64,000 bases of DNA from Bacteroidota bacterium (GTDB lineage: Bacteria > Bacteroidota > Bacteroidia > AKYH767-A > OLB10). The notes below the pieces were generated by a model, which ran no database searches, was not told where the DNA came from, and saw only the letters and a list, made by a program, of their open reading frames with translations. The stretch lies in the NCBI GenBank assembly GCA_016722525.1, contig JADKJB010000004.1, forward strand, positions 133,702-197,701, written 5' to 3'. How positions within the stretch are numbered: position 1 is the stretch's first letter; each line of letters opens with the position of its first letter. Shown here in pieces: positions 1 to 14,600 of the stretch. The translations under genes were made by a program, and so were the position numbers.

Positions 1-501
1 TATGGTATTTTCAAGGCGTATTGCACCCGGGTTGGAAGTGGTCCATTTCCTACGGAACTGAATGATGAAACAGGAGAGCTTATCCGTAAAGTCGGTAATG
101 AATTTGGTGCTACTACTGGCCGCCCGCGCAGATGCGGATGGCTGGATTTGCCAGCTCTTAAATATACCATTTTGCTGAATGGAGTAACTAAGTTGATTAT
201 GACAAAACCCGACGTTCTCAGCGGTTTTAAATCAATAAGTGTTTGTACTCATTATATTTACGAGGGTCGTAAAATTGACCACATGCCTTTTGATATTGTA
301 AATAATGAGGTGCAACCTGTATTGATGGAATTTCCGGGATGGACTTTACAAGGAGACGGAATGAATGATGCCAGTCAGTTACCTAAGGAACTTTCAGATT
401 ATATTAACTTTCTGGAAACCGAATTGGGTGTGCCTGTTGTAATTGTCTCAATTGGTCCTGATCGAAAGGAGACTCTGGCCAGACACCCGGAATTTGCCTG
501 A
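1..501 (+). CDS. purA: Adenylosuccinate synthase, C-terminal part (5' end outside window)
   Basis: Adenylosuccinate synthase couples GTP hydrolysis to joining IMP and aspartate, the first committed step to AMP. Only the last 166 codons are inside the window; the frame is open from base 1. Seen directly: YCTRVGSGPFPTEL followed by GATTGRPRRCGWLDL, the nearly invariant IMP/GTP-binding C-terminal segments of the family, then the usual ending with SIGPDRKET. The TGA stop at 499-501 lies 7 nt before the next ATG, so it probably shares a transcript with the OstA-like gene. The TTG at 148 is internal and not the start. Confidence 0.96.
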   Translation, partial: YGIFKAYCTRVGSGPFPTELNDETGELIRKVGNEFGATTGRPRRCGWLDLPALKYTILLNGVTKLIMTKPDVLSGFKSISVCTHYIYEGRKIDHMPFDIVNNEVQPVLMEFPGWTLQGDGMNDASQLPKELSDYINFLETELGVPVVIVSIGPDRKETLARHPEFA

Positions 502-508
502 TTGTACA

Positions 509-2062
509 ATGAATAAATGTATAGGATTCACAACGACCTTTACCAATCTGGTGGCATTGGTTCTGTTTTTTATTTGTTTTCCTGCAATCCTATATGCACA
601 ACAAACCTCTCAGGTTGAAATTGACAATGCCGACACTTTTGAGGGTGATGAATCTTTAGGGAAAAATGTCTCACGTCTTTTAGGAAATGTCAGATTCAAA
701 CACCAGGGTGCTTTGATGTATTGCGACAGTGCTTATCTGTATCAGGAAACCAATAGTCTGGATGCATTTGGTAGAATCAGAATTGTACAAGGTGATAGTA
801 TAAATCTGTCCGGAAATTTTTTGAAATATGATGGCAATACCAGAGTGGCTAATGTAATTGGTAATGTTACCATGACTGATAAAACGATGGTGCTTACGTC
901 CAGCATTCTTAATTATAACATGAATTCTGAAACCGCCGAATATTTCAATGGCGGGAAAATTGTTGATAAAGATAATGTGCTTACGAGTAAAAATGGATAT
1001 TACTTTTCAAAAGATAAAATGTTGTTTTTTAAAGATTCGGTTGTTTTAACTAATCCAAAATATGTCATTTATGCTGATTCGTTAAAGTATCATACAGTGA
1101 CAAAGATTGCCGGATTTGAAGGCCCAACCAGAATTTTTTCTTTAGCTGCTGATAGTGCAAAAATTTATTGTGAGCAAGGATGGTACAACACTATTGAGGA
1201 AAAATCTTCATTTAACAAGAATGCCTGGATTATGTCCAAGGAAAACAGATTAGAGGGTGATAGTCTTGTTTATGACAATAAAACTAAAGTTGGATTTGGT
1301 TTTAGAAATGTTGTTATCTCAGATACAATTCAAAAAGTTATTATTTCTGGTGATTATGGATATAATAATGATGTAAGTAAAAATGCATGGGTTACCGGTA
1401 AGGCTCTACTCACAAAAGCGTTTGAAACTGATTCGCTTTTTCTGCATGCGGATACTTTATATGCGAAGCAAGATACTGTTACTAAGAGTCGCACCTGGAT
1501 GGCTTATAAAGGAGTTCGAATTTTCAAAAAGGATTTGCAGGGGAAATGCGATTCACTTGTTTATAATGCCTCTGATTCTACACTCTCATTTTTTACTGAA
1601 CCGGTTTTGTGGAGTGAACAGAATTAGCTTACTGCAACTTTTATGAATATGCAAATGGCTAATTCAGAAATAAGTGAACTTCGATTGCGAGACGCAGCTT
1701 TTATCATTTCTAAAGAAGACACTTTGCGATTCAATCAGATTAAGGGTCGGAATATGTTAGGTCACTTTACTGAGAATAAATTAAAAAGCATTAATGTTGA
1801 AGGTAATGGACAATCAATTTATTATACACGAAACAGTAAAAAGCAGTTAACAGGAGTAAACAGGGCTGATTGTTCCGATATGTTGATTTTTTTGAATGAA
1901 AGTAAGGTGAGTAGTATTACCATGATTAATAAGCCAGACGCAACATTATTTCCAATCAACGAACTTAATCCGAACGAACTCAAACTTAAAGGTCTTATCT
2001 GGCACGATGATTTAAGGCCTTCAAATAAAGAAGATATTTTTCGAAAAACCGATCCTAAGTAA
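509..2062 (+). CDS. OstA/LptA-like outer-membrane biogenesis protein with in-frame TAG
   Basis: Resembles the OstA-like (LptA/LptD N-terminal, organic solvent tolerance) family, whose beta-jellyroll repeats carry lipopolysaccharide across the periplasm. ATG at 509 gives a short N-terminus followed by a hydrophobic export segment (about residues 12-30, ending ILYAQ); then come repeats of the form ad-s-l-yd and g-v-i--n (for example LEGDSLVYDNKTK, HADTLYAKQDT). Codon 373 is TAG (1625-1627); the same frame continues as LTATFMNMQMANSEISEL and runs to TAA at 2062, so a CAG-to-TAG change or an error splits the gene into 372 and 144 codons. It converges on and overlaps the next gene by 8 bp. Family assignment is good; exact LPS role is inferred. 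Confidence 0.8.
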
Positions 2063-2603
2063 CTTCTTTAGGTTCAGAAGATAGATCGGATACTTTTCTC
2101 CTCATCAGTAAAGCACAAAGAACTGAAATGATGAGTCCGATTGGGAAAACTTCCAGAAATGTAAAAAGTGCCATTACGCCGGGATTGTCATAATTTTCCA
2201 TGTTTTTATTGAAAGCAACAATTTCATTTTTGATTTCTTCACTGCTTTTACCACTGGAATTTAATTTATTCAGGTAGAAGGCAGCATACTTTTCAATAAA
2301 GGAATTATCGATATAGTTTATATAGAACAACCATCCGGCCACATAGCATAAGCAAGCTATTACGGTTATTAAAATTCCTGTTCTGAAAGAAATATTGAAT
2401 GAAATAGCACCACCCAAATTTTTATCACGATGGGAACGAATACCGAAAAAAATCATTGAAAAAGCCAATACCATTGAAATATAGCCAACGCTTTCACCTC
2501 TGTCGAAATCTGAGGAGTCACCAACCAGTGCCATCATAATAAAAATCATTGACACAAGAATAAGGCCTGCGATCAAGCCATATACAATCACAATTTTCTT
2601 CAT
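2055..2603 (-). CDS. DUF4199 domain membrane protein
   Basis: 182 residues with four predicted membrane segments: near residues 4-25, 40-58, 73-95 and 145-167. The FGIRSHRDKNLGGAISF stretch between helices 2 and 3, and the loop with a charged helix before helix 4, are typical of DUF4199, a Bacteroidota family of unknown function. Starts with ATG on the minus strand 16 bp after the giant adhesin stop, so it could be the distal gene of that transcript. Its TAG stop overlaps the convergent OstA-like gene end. No catalytic motif is visible. Confidence 0.85.
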   Translation of the reverse strand: MKKIVIVYGLIAGLILVSMIFIMMALVGDSSDFDRGESVGYISMVLAFSMIFFGIRSHRDKNLGGAISFNISFRTGILITVIACLCYVAGWLFYINYIDNSFIEKYAAFYLNKLNSSGKSSEEIKNEIVAFNKNMENYDNPGVMALFTFLEVFPIGLIISVLCALLMRRKVSDLSSEPKEVT

Positions 2604-2619
2604 AAATAAGTGTAGAAGG

Positions 2620-5600
2620 TTATTCGAGTAAAGTAACCCTTCCGGTATAATTTTTGTACTCGCCGTTAAAAGTCTTTACTTTGATCTGGTAGACATAAAC
2701 ACCAGTCTGACATTTTGTTCCTGAATACATATCATTGCCATTCCAACCATCTTGACCAGTTCTGGCTGAAAACACCATGTTCCCCCATCTATTAAAAATG
2801 GACATTTGAATTCCATCAATGCCTATTCCTGACACATTAAATATTTCGTTTATTCCATCACCGTTAGGTGTAAAGGCATTAGGAATATAAACAGTTGAGG
2901 ATTGATTAATCACAATCTCGGTATAGGCGGTATCGCGACAGCCAAAATCGTTCATGATATACAAAGTCACATTATAGATTCCGGTTTCTTCAAAGGTATG
3001 CTCTGTGTTTTGAGTTGAGGAAAGAGATGAATTATCTCCAAAGTCCCAATTCCACCAGGTTGCTCCTGAACCTGTATCAAAGAAACTTATAGTAGGATTT
3101 AAAATATTGGCAACTGAAGGAGTGGTGCCAATACCTGCAACTGGCACCGGGTAAACCTTAACAGCATCATTGATAATTAACTCAGCTGCACAGCCTTCAG
3201 CAGAAATTACTTTTAAAGTGACCGTATAATTTCCCGGTTCATAATAGATGTGAACAGGTTCAAAATCGTTACTGCTAGTATTATCTCCAAAATACCATTG
3301 GTATAATGCTCCGTTTGCTGAGGTGATCGTATTATTATCAAAAACCACCTCCAAAGGAGCGCATCCTTCAAATGGTAGCGCAACAAAATCAACAACAGGG
3401 AGCGGGTTCACAACTACTTCCACATTGGCTAATGCTGAAGGTGTTCCGCAACCATCACTAACGGTAACGATATATGTTGTTGTTAGAATTGGACTTACAT
3501 TGACCTGAGATGAAGTATTCGAAATGCCACTCCAGGAATAGGTATAAGGTCCTCCATTGCCACCTGAAGCAATGGCACTAATTAATGTTTGTTCGCCCTC
3601 ACAAATGGAATCATCTGGAGAAGTGATTAAAGACAAAGCCGGATTGACTACCACCACAACAGGTGCTCCAGTTGCCTGGCAACCTAATGAATCAGTTACT
3701 GTAACCGAAAATGCAGCTGTAAGAATAGGATTTACAAACTGACTACTTCCTGAAATGCCATTATTCCAAAGGTATTGATAACCACCGTTACCACCTTGAG
3801 CAGTAGCACTTATTAAAGTGGATTGACCAATACATATAGTTTCTGAACCATTCACAAATACAACCAGTGGCAAAGGCTCCTGAACCACCACTGATGCAGC
3901 AAGTGAGCAATTGTTGGCATCAGTAATAGTTACTGAGAAATTACCGCCATCAATGTTTGGTAATAAAGAATTGGTGCCGCCATTCGTCCATAAGTAGGAA
4001 TAAGGAGTGGTCCCGCCGGTAACACTCACTTGAGCTGTACCATCAGCATCGCCATTACATGTAACAGGAGTGGAAGCAATAGTAGCAGCCAGCAAGGTCG
4101 GGCTGACAATTGTTTCTGATAAACTATTGGAACATCCATTTGCATCTGTTACCGTGACAGTATAGGTGCCTGAAAGAAGTGAACCGATAACAGGAGTGGT
4201 TGCATTATTTGACCAGAGATAGGAGTAGGGAGCTGTACCACCAGAAACATTCACGGTTGCATTGCCATCCGATGATCCAAAACATAGTGTAGGAATAGCG
4301 CTGGTTGTACTAACAAGTGCTGAAGGTTCAAAAATTAAATAGGTTTGCGAATAGGAGCAGCCGTTAGCATCACTTACAACCACCGTGTAATTTCCTGCTG
4401 AAAGATTTGAATTATCATGTCCGGATAATCCAGATTGTAACCAGGAGTAGGAATAAGGTGCAGTTCCACCACCAGGTGTCAGTATTAATGATCCATCAGA
4501 TAGACCATTGCAGCTTATGTTGGTAAGTTGTTGCTGTATAGTTATTGGCAAAGGTTCAAGAACGGTAGCTGCTAATGCAGTTGAGCATCCATTTGCATCG
4601 GTAACAGTAACTATATAAGTTCCTGCAACAAGGTTGGAAGCAGTAACTCCTGTTGTTCCCCCAGTCCAATTGTAGGAGTAGGGGGTTACTCCACCCAATA
4701 CGGAAACGGATGCAGTTCCATCTCCGCTTCCATTGCATAAAGTTGCTGTAGATGATGTATTGAGAAGAATTTGAGCCGGTTCCAAAATGGTTCCGGTTGC
4801 TGCGGCAGAACATCCATTGGCATCGGTTACCATTACATCGTATACGCCTTGAGCAAGATTATTAAAGATGTTTGATGTTTGGAAAGAAACACCATTGTTG
4901 ATGCTAAATTGCAATGGCAACGTACCTCCATTGGTACTAAGGGTAAGTATTCCGTTACTTAACCCATTACATGATGCGCCAATTCCAGTTAAACTATGAA
5001 CAATCGGAGCAGGAGCATCAAGTATAAGAGCAGAATCAGCAATCATGCAACCATTACTATCCTGAACCATTATTGAATAAATTCCTGCCGCCATATTTGA
5101 AAAAATATTTGTTGGTTGATAGGTTAATCCTCCATTTGCACTGAAAGTTAATGCTCCGGTTCCACCGTTACCATTAACTATTAAGGTTCCGTTTGAATTA
5201 CTGCAAGTTGAATTTGTGAGTGCTACTGAAGTTGTAATAGCAGCGGGCTCCGTAATTGTAAATGAAGAATCTGCCAAACATCCATTAGCATCAATAACAG
5301 AAATACTATAATTGCCAGTTGAAAGATTTCCAAAATAATTAATCATCTGTGTATTGGAACTTCCGTTTATTGAATATTGGAAAGGCCCGGTTCCACCGGT
5401 AATTTGCACTGTAGCCGTACCATTATCGGAATTGTAACATAAACTGTTGGTAACAGGTATTGTTGCAATAACCGGCCCTGGAGTATTAGAGATGGATGAG
5501 TTGGCGGTTGCAGTACAGCCATTCACATCAGAAACCAATACTGAATAATTGCCCTGAATAAGATTAGTGAATGTTCCTGAAGCTTGAAAATTCGATCCAT

Positions 5601-8600
5601 TATTAATGGAGTATTGCATTGAACCAGAGCCACCGGAAACAAGAGTTTGTATTTCTCCATTGGTATTTCCACATGTACTTGATATCGATAAGGTATTTAA
5701 CTGTAATGCATTTGGTTCAACAATAGTAATTTCCAGATGCTACGCATCCAATTGAATCTTCAACAATGATATTATAAATACCTCCTGAAAGTGTAGAGAA
5801 ACTATTACTTAATTGAAAAGATACACCATTATTAATACTATAATTGAGAATGCCTGTTCCATTTAGGGCTGAAATAGTAATTGCTCCATTGCCCGCTCCA
5901 AAGCAGGTTACGTCAGTTGCAATTAATGAACTGATAATTGGTGCATTGATATTATTTACCGATGAAACAATCATTGTTGAACATCCTGAGGCATCCGAAA
6001 CTGTTACGTTATAATTTCCAGCCAACAAACCATTGAATAAGCCAGAGTTTTGAGCGGGTCCATTATTAAGACTGAAAGTTAAGTTTCCATTTCCTCCATT
6101 CGCTATTATTGTAATTGATCCATCCGGGTTACCACAAGTGGCGTTCACAGATGATGCATTGGTGAGTATTGCAGGAGGTTCCGAAATTGTTGATGTGGAA
6201 CTAGCTTCACAGCCATTAGCATCGCTCACAATGATGGCATAAGTTCCTGCAACCAGATTGCTAAAGTTTCCAATTGCACTCCAGGTAAAACCACCATCGA
6301 TGGAATAAGAAAGAGGATTTACACCACCATTAGCATTAACATTTAGTGTTCCATCATTAATACCGAAACATGTAACATTCGTTACCGGAGTACTTGCAAT
6401 AACTGGTGCAGCAGCATTATTTATTACAACCGGTGTTGAGAAAGTACAATTGCTGCCATCTTTTACAAATACAGAATACGTGCCGGCCGGCAATGAATTA
6501 AAAATGTTGGAAGGTTGATAAGTTAAACCACTGTCAATACTAAAGGTATAAGTTCCACTTCCACCGATAGCAGTAATCGAGAATCCGCCATCGCTATTTC
6601 CACAATTGGCGTCAGTAGCAGCAAAAGTAAAACTGATAGCGTCAGGTTGAATCAAAGTTGCTGTTGAAGTTACGGTGCATCCATTTGCATCTGTAACTAT
6701 GATATTGTAATTTCCGGTGGTGAGTGAATTGAAAACGAAACTGAGTGTATTGGTGACCCCATTATCAATGCTATATTCCAAAGGCAAAGTACCTCCATTG
6801 GCCAAAATGGAAATGGTTCCATCATTTGAACCATTACAGGTAATATCTGTTGAAATCACATTATTCAATAAAGGTCCGGGAGCATTTGGAACAGTGTTGT
6901 TTAAATTAAATGAACAACCGTTTACATCTGTTACAACAATTGTGTAAAGACCTGATGCCAGGTTATTGAAATTATTAGATTGTTGAGTACTGGTTCCGCC
7001 ATTAATACTATATAAAAGTAAGCCGGTACCACCTTGTGCACTGATGGAAATGGAGCCGTTATTATTTCCGCAAGTAGCAGTTGTATGGGAAGCTACTGCT
7101 GTAAGTAAAACCGGTTCAATAAGACTCACTTGGCTGGTAGCATTACATCCATTCACATCGGTCACAATAATGTTATAGATTCCTGGAGGTAAATTCTGAA
7201 ATGTACTTCCTGGTTGACTTGTAACTCCATTATCAATACTGTAACTCAGTACTCCGGTTCCTCCGGAAGCATTGAGTGTTATAATTCCGTTGTCGGCACC
7301 ATTACAGGTGATATCCGTAACGATGGTATTTTGAATAGCCGGAGCAGCAGCATTGTTTACAGTTGCAATTATTGAAGAAGTACATAAATTAACATCTCTT
7401 ATAATAATTGTGTAATTGCCGGTCGTGAGGGAAGTAAAGTTTATTGAAGTTTGAAAAGATACCCCGTTATCAATACTATATTGTAGTGAGCCAGTTCCAC
7501 CTGATGCATTAATTGTTAATGTGCCGTCAGCATTTCCACATGAAGCATCAGTTGCCGTAAAAGAGGCCGTAATGGCACCAGGTTCGGAAATGTTGGTTTG
7601 AGCAGATGCAGTACAACCATTAGCGTCCATAATCAAAATATCATAGGTGCCAGGTTGAAGTCCGGTGAAGGAATTCGTTGCCTGATAAATAGCTCCGTTA
7701 TCAATACTGAATTGAAGTGGAAGCGTACCATTATTTCCATTTATTGAAATTGATCCGTCATCTAGTCCATTACAACTGATATCCAGAGTAACCACTGATT
7801 GAACAAGCGGTCCTGGTGCATCTGAAATATTAGCCTGATAAATAGCCTGGCAACCATTTGCATCCTCAATAACTATATCATAAATTCCAGCTAAAAGGTT
7901 ATTGAATGCAGAGCCGGGCTGGAAAGTACTGCCATTATTACTACTATAAAGATAAGCCACAGTTCCTCCTGACGCATTGATAATGAGAGAGCCATTGTTA
8001 GAACTACATGTGGTATTAGTGGTATTTATTATAGCTGTTAATTCTGAAGGTTCACTAATTGTTACAGTAGTATTTGCCTGACAACCATTTACATCTTCCA
8101 CCAGCAAATCGTAATTGCCCGGAGCAAGGTTTGTGAAAACGTTACCTGCCTGAAAAGTTGTTCCATTGTTAATGCTGAATTGAAGAGCACCGGTACCTCC
8201 ATTGGCTGTAATGGTAATTGTACCGTTGTTAGCGCCAAAGCAGGTAATATCAGTAAAGCCAGCATTAGAAATGGATGGAGCTGCAGCATTACTTACTACT
8301 CCGTTACCTGAAATAGTGCAACTGTTTGCATCTTCTATTACAATGCTATAATTGCCTGCAGTAAGGTTGTTGAAAGTATTGGAAGCTTGAAATGTGCTGC
8401 CATTATCATTGCTGAATTGATAACTACCGGTTCCGCCTATGGCATTTACAGTAAGAGTTCCATCACTGTTTCCACATGAGGCAGGAGTTGAAGTTGTGTT
8501 AAATGAAATAGCGGACGGCTCAGTGATAGTTCCGGTTGAAGTCACTGTACATCCGTTAGCATCAGTTACCACTATATCATAATTACCAGGACTTAAGTTA

Positions 8601-11600
8601 TTGAAAGTTGTTGTTGGTAGATTAGTAGTTCCATTATCAATACTGTATTGCAAAGGATTCGCTCCACCAATGGTAACTATCGTTAATACCCCATTGTTGG
8701 CTCCATTGCAATTAATATTTGTTTCAGTTATATTTTGAATTACAGGAGCGGGACTATCTGTTATTATTTCATTACTTGTTACAGAACATCCATTTGCATC
8801 AGTCACCTCGATATTGTAGTTACCGGCGGGAATATTGTTGAAAATATTTCCGGCTTGTTGCGTGGTTCCGCCGTCAATGCTGTAACTATATGCACTTGTT
8901 CCACCATTTGCCAATAGAGTTATGGTTCCGTTAGGATCGCTACAGGTTGTGTTAATTAATTGGCTTACTACAACCAAAAGAGCGGGTTCAGTAAGAACAA
9001 TATTATTAGTTGCCTGACAGCCGAGTGCGTCCTGCACAATAATATCATAAGATCCGGCAGAAAGGTTACTAAATGAATTGGTTGCTTGAAAACTGGTTCC
9101 ATTATCTATGCTAAAAGATAGGGGCGCGGTACCTCCATTAGTAATTATGGTGATTTGTCCGTCATCAGAATTAAAACAAGTAAGTGAAGTTGAATTTACT
9201 GTAGTAATTGAAGGGGCAGCAGTATTATTTACAGAAGTAGTGGTTGCCGCACTGCAATTATTTGCATCGGAAACAACCACATCATAATTTCCGGCTAAAA
9301 GATTATTGAAAGCACCAGAAGCCTGGAAGGTACTTCCATTATCAATACTATATTGATATCCGGGTGTTCCTCCGTTAGCATTGAGTGTAATGGTTCCATC
9401 ACTATTTCCACAAGAAGCCGGAGTAGTTACATCAACAATACTGATGGCGGAAGGTTCACTAACAGTAGCCTGTATGGTTGCGGTACAATTGTTTGCATCA
9501 GCTATGACCACACTATAAGTGCCCATTGCAATATTATTGAAAACGTTGGAGACCTGATAAGTTAATCCGTTGTCAATAGAATAATTAATAATTCCAGTGC
9601 CACCATTTGCAGAAACAGTAATGCTTCCATCATTAGCTCCAAGGCACAGTGCATCTGTTGTGCTAACCAAAGTAATGGTAGGTGCGGGCATATCGCTGAC
9701 AATAACTGGTTCAGAATATGAACAACCATGATCATCGAAAACTGTGACCGTATAATTTCCGGAAATGAGATTGGTAAAAATGTTACTTGCTTGAGATGTA
9801 CCACCATTCAATGAGTAATTGTAGGGAGCGATTCCTCCTGAAGCATTTATTGTTATTTCACCGTTGTTAGAGCTGCAGGATGATGACAAAGCAACATAAC
9901 TAAGTTGCAATAATGTTGGTTCTGAAATTGTTGTTTGAAAGATACTCGTACAGCCGTTCACATCTGTAACCATAATATCATAGGTTCCAGCGAATAAATT
10001 ATTAAAAGTATTTGAAGGTTGACTTGTTAATCCATTGTCGATACTAAAGGTAAGTGGACCTGATCCTCCAGTTGCATTAATTATGAGGGTTCCATCAGCA
10101 GAACCAACACAAAGTGCATCTGTGGTAGGAATACTGTCAATTGTTGGGCCGGGAAGATTCGGTACAAAATCAGCTGATTTCAATTCACATCCATTGGCAT
10201 CATGAATGGTAATATTATAATTCGCCGAAAGTAAATTACTAAAAGTATTTAAAATCTGGAAAGGACTTGAATCCAGGCTATAAGTAAGTACACCAGTTCC
10301 ACCATTTCCATTTATGACAATGACACCATTCGCGTCTCCACAAGTAGATGGAGTAACGACAGTTGACATTACTATTTGAGTAGGTTCAGCTACTGAAGTA
10401 TTTACACTTGCGGTACAACCGTTTGCATCTGTTACTAAAATAGTATAATTACCATCTACCAATCCGGGAAATAATCCGCTAGCCTGATTGGGGCCGCCAT
10501 TCATACTAAAAGTTAGTGGAGCAGTACCACCAATCACAGTAAGGTCAATGGATCCATCATCACTATCAAAACAAGCAGCATCAATAACTGTGGTGTTTGA
10601 GATAACCGGTGAAGGAGCATCATTAATAACAAAGTTTATAGATAATGAACATCCATTTGCGTCAACTGCATTCACACTATGATTTCCTGCAAGAAGGTTG
10701 TTGAAAGTTATGGAAGCCTGTAATGTCCACCATCGATGCTGTACTGGTATCCTGGTGTAGCACCATTTGCTGTAATTGTTACCGAACCATTTGCTGCACT
10801 GCAGGTAGATCCAACTGTAGCACTATTTAGGGTAAGCGCTGAGGGTTCCGATAAATTAACATTTGATGCTGCAGTACATCCATTAGCATCAGTAACTAAA
10901 ATGGCGTAAGCACCGGCAGTAAGATTGTTGAAATAATTGGAAATTTGTCCGGGTGCACCATTTAAACTATATTCAAGTGGATTGGTGCCGCCAATGGCAA
11001 TAATACTTATGTCACCTGTATTTGCACCGAAACAGGTAATATTGGTTATTGGAACATTTGAAATTAAAGGGGAAGGTGCATCTGTTATAATAACAACACT
11101 AGGAAGTGAAATACATCCGTTAGCGTCTTTAACTTTTATGGTATAGTTTCCGGGAGTTAAATTGTTGAAAGTACCAGATGCCTGATAAGGTCCTGCATTT
11201 ATATTATACTGATAGGCTCCTGTACCACCATTTGCATTCACAACCACTGAACCATTAGAGATGCCACATGTTGAGCCGGTGACTACAGTATTAATAACTA
11301 TGGGAGGAGGTTCTGTTACTGTCGCACTTGTTGTTGCTGTACATCCATTCGCATCAGTAATTATGATTGAATAATTACCTGCAGTAAGTCCTGCGAAATT
11401 TCCGGTAGGACGAGTAGGGCCACCAACAATAGTATATTGTATAGGATTGGTTCCAAACGAAGTGGCTACAGCGATAAATCCGGTTGACCATCCATTACAG
11501 AGGATATTAGTAACATTGGTACTATTTACAACCGGACCCGGAGCATTGCCAACAACAACATTTCCATTCACTGTACATCCGCTCGCATCTTTGATAATGA

Positions 11601-14600
11601 ATGGGTAGTTTCCGGCACTAAGGTTACTAAATAATCCTGATGGTTGAACGGGATTACCGTTAAACCCAAATACATAAGTACCGGTTCCTCCATTTGCATT
11701 TATAGATACAGATCCGTTAGGGTCGCCACATGTAGATCCTGAAACATTTAACACCGGACTGATCACTAAAGGTTCATTAATAATAATGTTAGTTGCAACC
11801 GTACATCCGTTGGCATCTGTTACCTGAATAGTTTGGTTTCCTGCAGAAAGTCCACTGAACGTAGAGTCTGATTGGTAAGTTGCACCATTGTCAATTGAAT
11901 ACTGCAAAGGAAATGCACCACCGTTAGTATTGATAATGAGTGATCCATCTGATCCACCAAAACAAGTAACATCAGTTGTGATTACTGACGGAATAACAGG
12001 TCCGGGAACATTGCTTACTGAAGTATTTGCTACAACCAGACAACCATTACCATCTTGAACAGTAATAAAATAATTCCCTGCTGAAAGATTACTAAAAGTA
12101 TTTCCCAACTGGAAAGGTCCTCCATTTAATGAATACATCAAAGTTCCGATTCCACCGGTAGCATTTACTGTAACGGCACCGTTGCTAAAACCGCAAGTTG
12201 AATTTATTGATGACCAGGGTGAAAGTACGACATCAGGTTGACCTATATTTACGTTAGCTGTTGCGGTACATCCATTTGCATCACGCACAATAACAGAATA
12301 AGCACCTGAAAGTAAGTTAGGAAAAATGTTTGATGATTGGAAAGGCCCGCTATTCAAACTGTATTGAAGAGGGTTGGTGCCTCCAATCACATTTACTGTG
12401 ATAATTCCATCGAGTCCACCGAAACAAGTTACTTCACTGGTTAGAACAGCTGAAATAACAGGAGCGGGTTCATCGGGTACGAAAATATTAATAGATGAAG
12501 TACACCCATCCTGATCGGTAACCATGGCGATGTAATTGCCAGAAACTAAATTGTTGAATGCCGCTGACCCTTGACCAGGGCCTCCGTTAATACTGTATGA
12601 ATAAGGATTATTACCACCGGCAGCGCTCAGGATAAGTGATCCATCATTGTTGCTACAAGTGGAGTTGGAGGGAACCGCATTTATATTAAGAGGAGGATCA
12701 GCAATTACCGCAACAAGAACGGATGCGGTGCAATTATTAAAATCTGTAACGGTCACAGTATAATTCCCGGGGCCCAAATTTTGAAATAATCCGGAAGCTT
12801 GTGATGGTCCTCCGTTGATACTGTATTGCTTTGGATTTACACCTCCTAAACTGGAAGCAGTAATGCTACCGTTATTGAGTCCACATATTGGAATATTAAG
12901 AACAGTAGAAATAGTTAAAAGTGGAGGTTCTGTAATAATAATATTTAATGTTGCCTGACAGCCTGCACCATCTTCAACAACAATGCTATAATTTCCCTGA
13001 GGCAGGTTATTAAATGAATTAGATGCTTGAAACGTAGCTCCATTATCAATACTATATTGCAGCGCACCTGTTCCACCGGAAGTATTAACTGTAATGGAGC
13101 CATTTGAATTCCCGTTGCAACTTACATTGGTAAACGGAGCTGAATTAATGATTGGACCTGAAATGCTATTCACCTGACCAACAACAAGTGTTTGACATCC
13201 ATTTACATCTCTGACCACGATATTGTAATTACCTGAAGCAAGATTGGTAAATACATTTCCAGCCTGAAAAGATACTCCGCCGTTATTGCTATATTGTAAA
13301 ACTCCAATTCCTCCATTTACATTTACTGTTAATGAACCATTGCTAGCGCCACAATTAGCATCAACAGCTACTATATTTAAAATTATAGGATTTGGTTGCT
13401 GAATAACAATCTGAGTAGAAGCAGTGCAACCGTTTGCATCAGTAACGGTCACTGTATATGTGCCGGCGGTAAGAGTATTTGCTGAGGATCCTGTTCCACC
13501 TGAAGGAGCCCACAAATATTGATAAGGTATAGCTCCACCAACTACATTAACAGTGGCTGAACCATTTGTTCCGGCATTACAGGTGACTGCAACAGGCACT
13601 GTATTCAACACAATAGCCACAGGAGCAGTGATCACAAAATTTATAACTGACGAGCATCCACCATTATCAACAGCAGTGAGTGTGTAATTTCCCGGGGCGA
13701 GGTTGTTTATGGTATTGGAACCATTTACATTGTTTGCAGTTTGAATAGTTACACCGGCATTATTTTTCCAGATATAATCCCATGGAGCGGATCCCTGTCC
13801 GGTTCCAATTACAGAGCCATTATTTTGACCCGGACACGTAGGGTCAGTAATTGCCACTAACGGCGAAGCACAGCAGGTAAGTGTAGCAAAAAAGTCGGAA
13901 ACAGGATCACCAACGCAAGCTAAAGAAGTCCAAGATCCTGACTCCCCATCACCATATGTATCAACACCTATATTTAAAGACGTACCGGGCACGCATTGGT
14001 TGGGAGGTAGCGTGGTAACGGTCCAGCAGAAGGTCCAATCACAACCGTTATTAGGATTGTTGTCACCAAAATTGTTTCCCGGATTTCCGTCAAGAACTCC
14101 TCCTGCATTTCCAAGTTGAGATTCAAAATAAAAACCAGGACCATGTACTTGTCCTGTTGCAGTGCTGACAACATTGTTATTGTACCAAGACCAGGTGCCT
14201 TGTCCGGAACAAGATACTGGAGGATTAGTAACTAGAGTACTCATATCCCAACCTGCAGAAAAAGTGGGAACAATACCATGCAGCCAGTTTATCGATGTTT
14301 GATTGTAATCGGTAATTGTGTAACAGAAAGTTACCGTTTGTGATGCCTGGTAGGTTCCATTTACAGGAGGGGGTGAGGCGGTAAAACTACTTTGAATAAC
14401 ACATCCTGCACAATCAAAATTATTTTGTAGCGCCAGTGTAAATGCACATTGGTCATTTAAATTACCTCCGCTTACCTGGAGATAGTAGGCTCCTGGAGCC
14501 AATCCCCCAAAGGAGGTGTTAGTATCCCACCACCACCTATGGCACAACCTCTGCCAACTAAATTACCACAATTGTTGCCTGCATACAATCCAATATTTGG

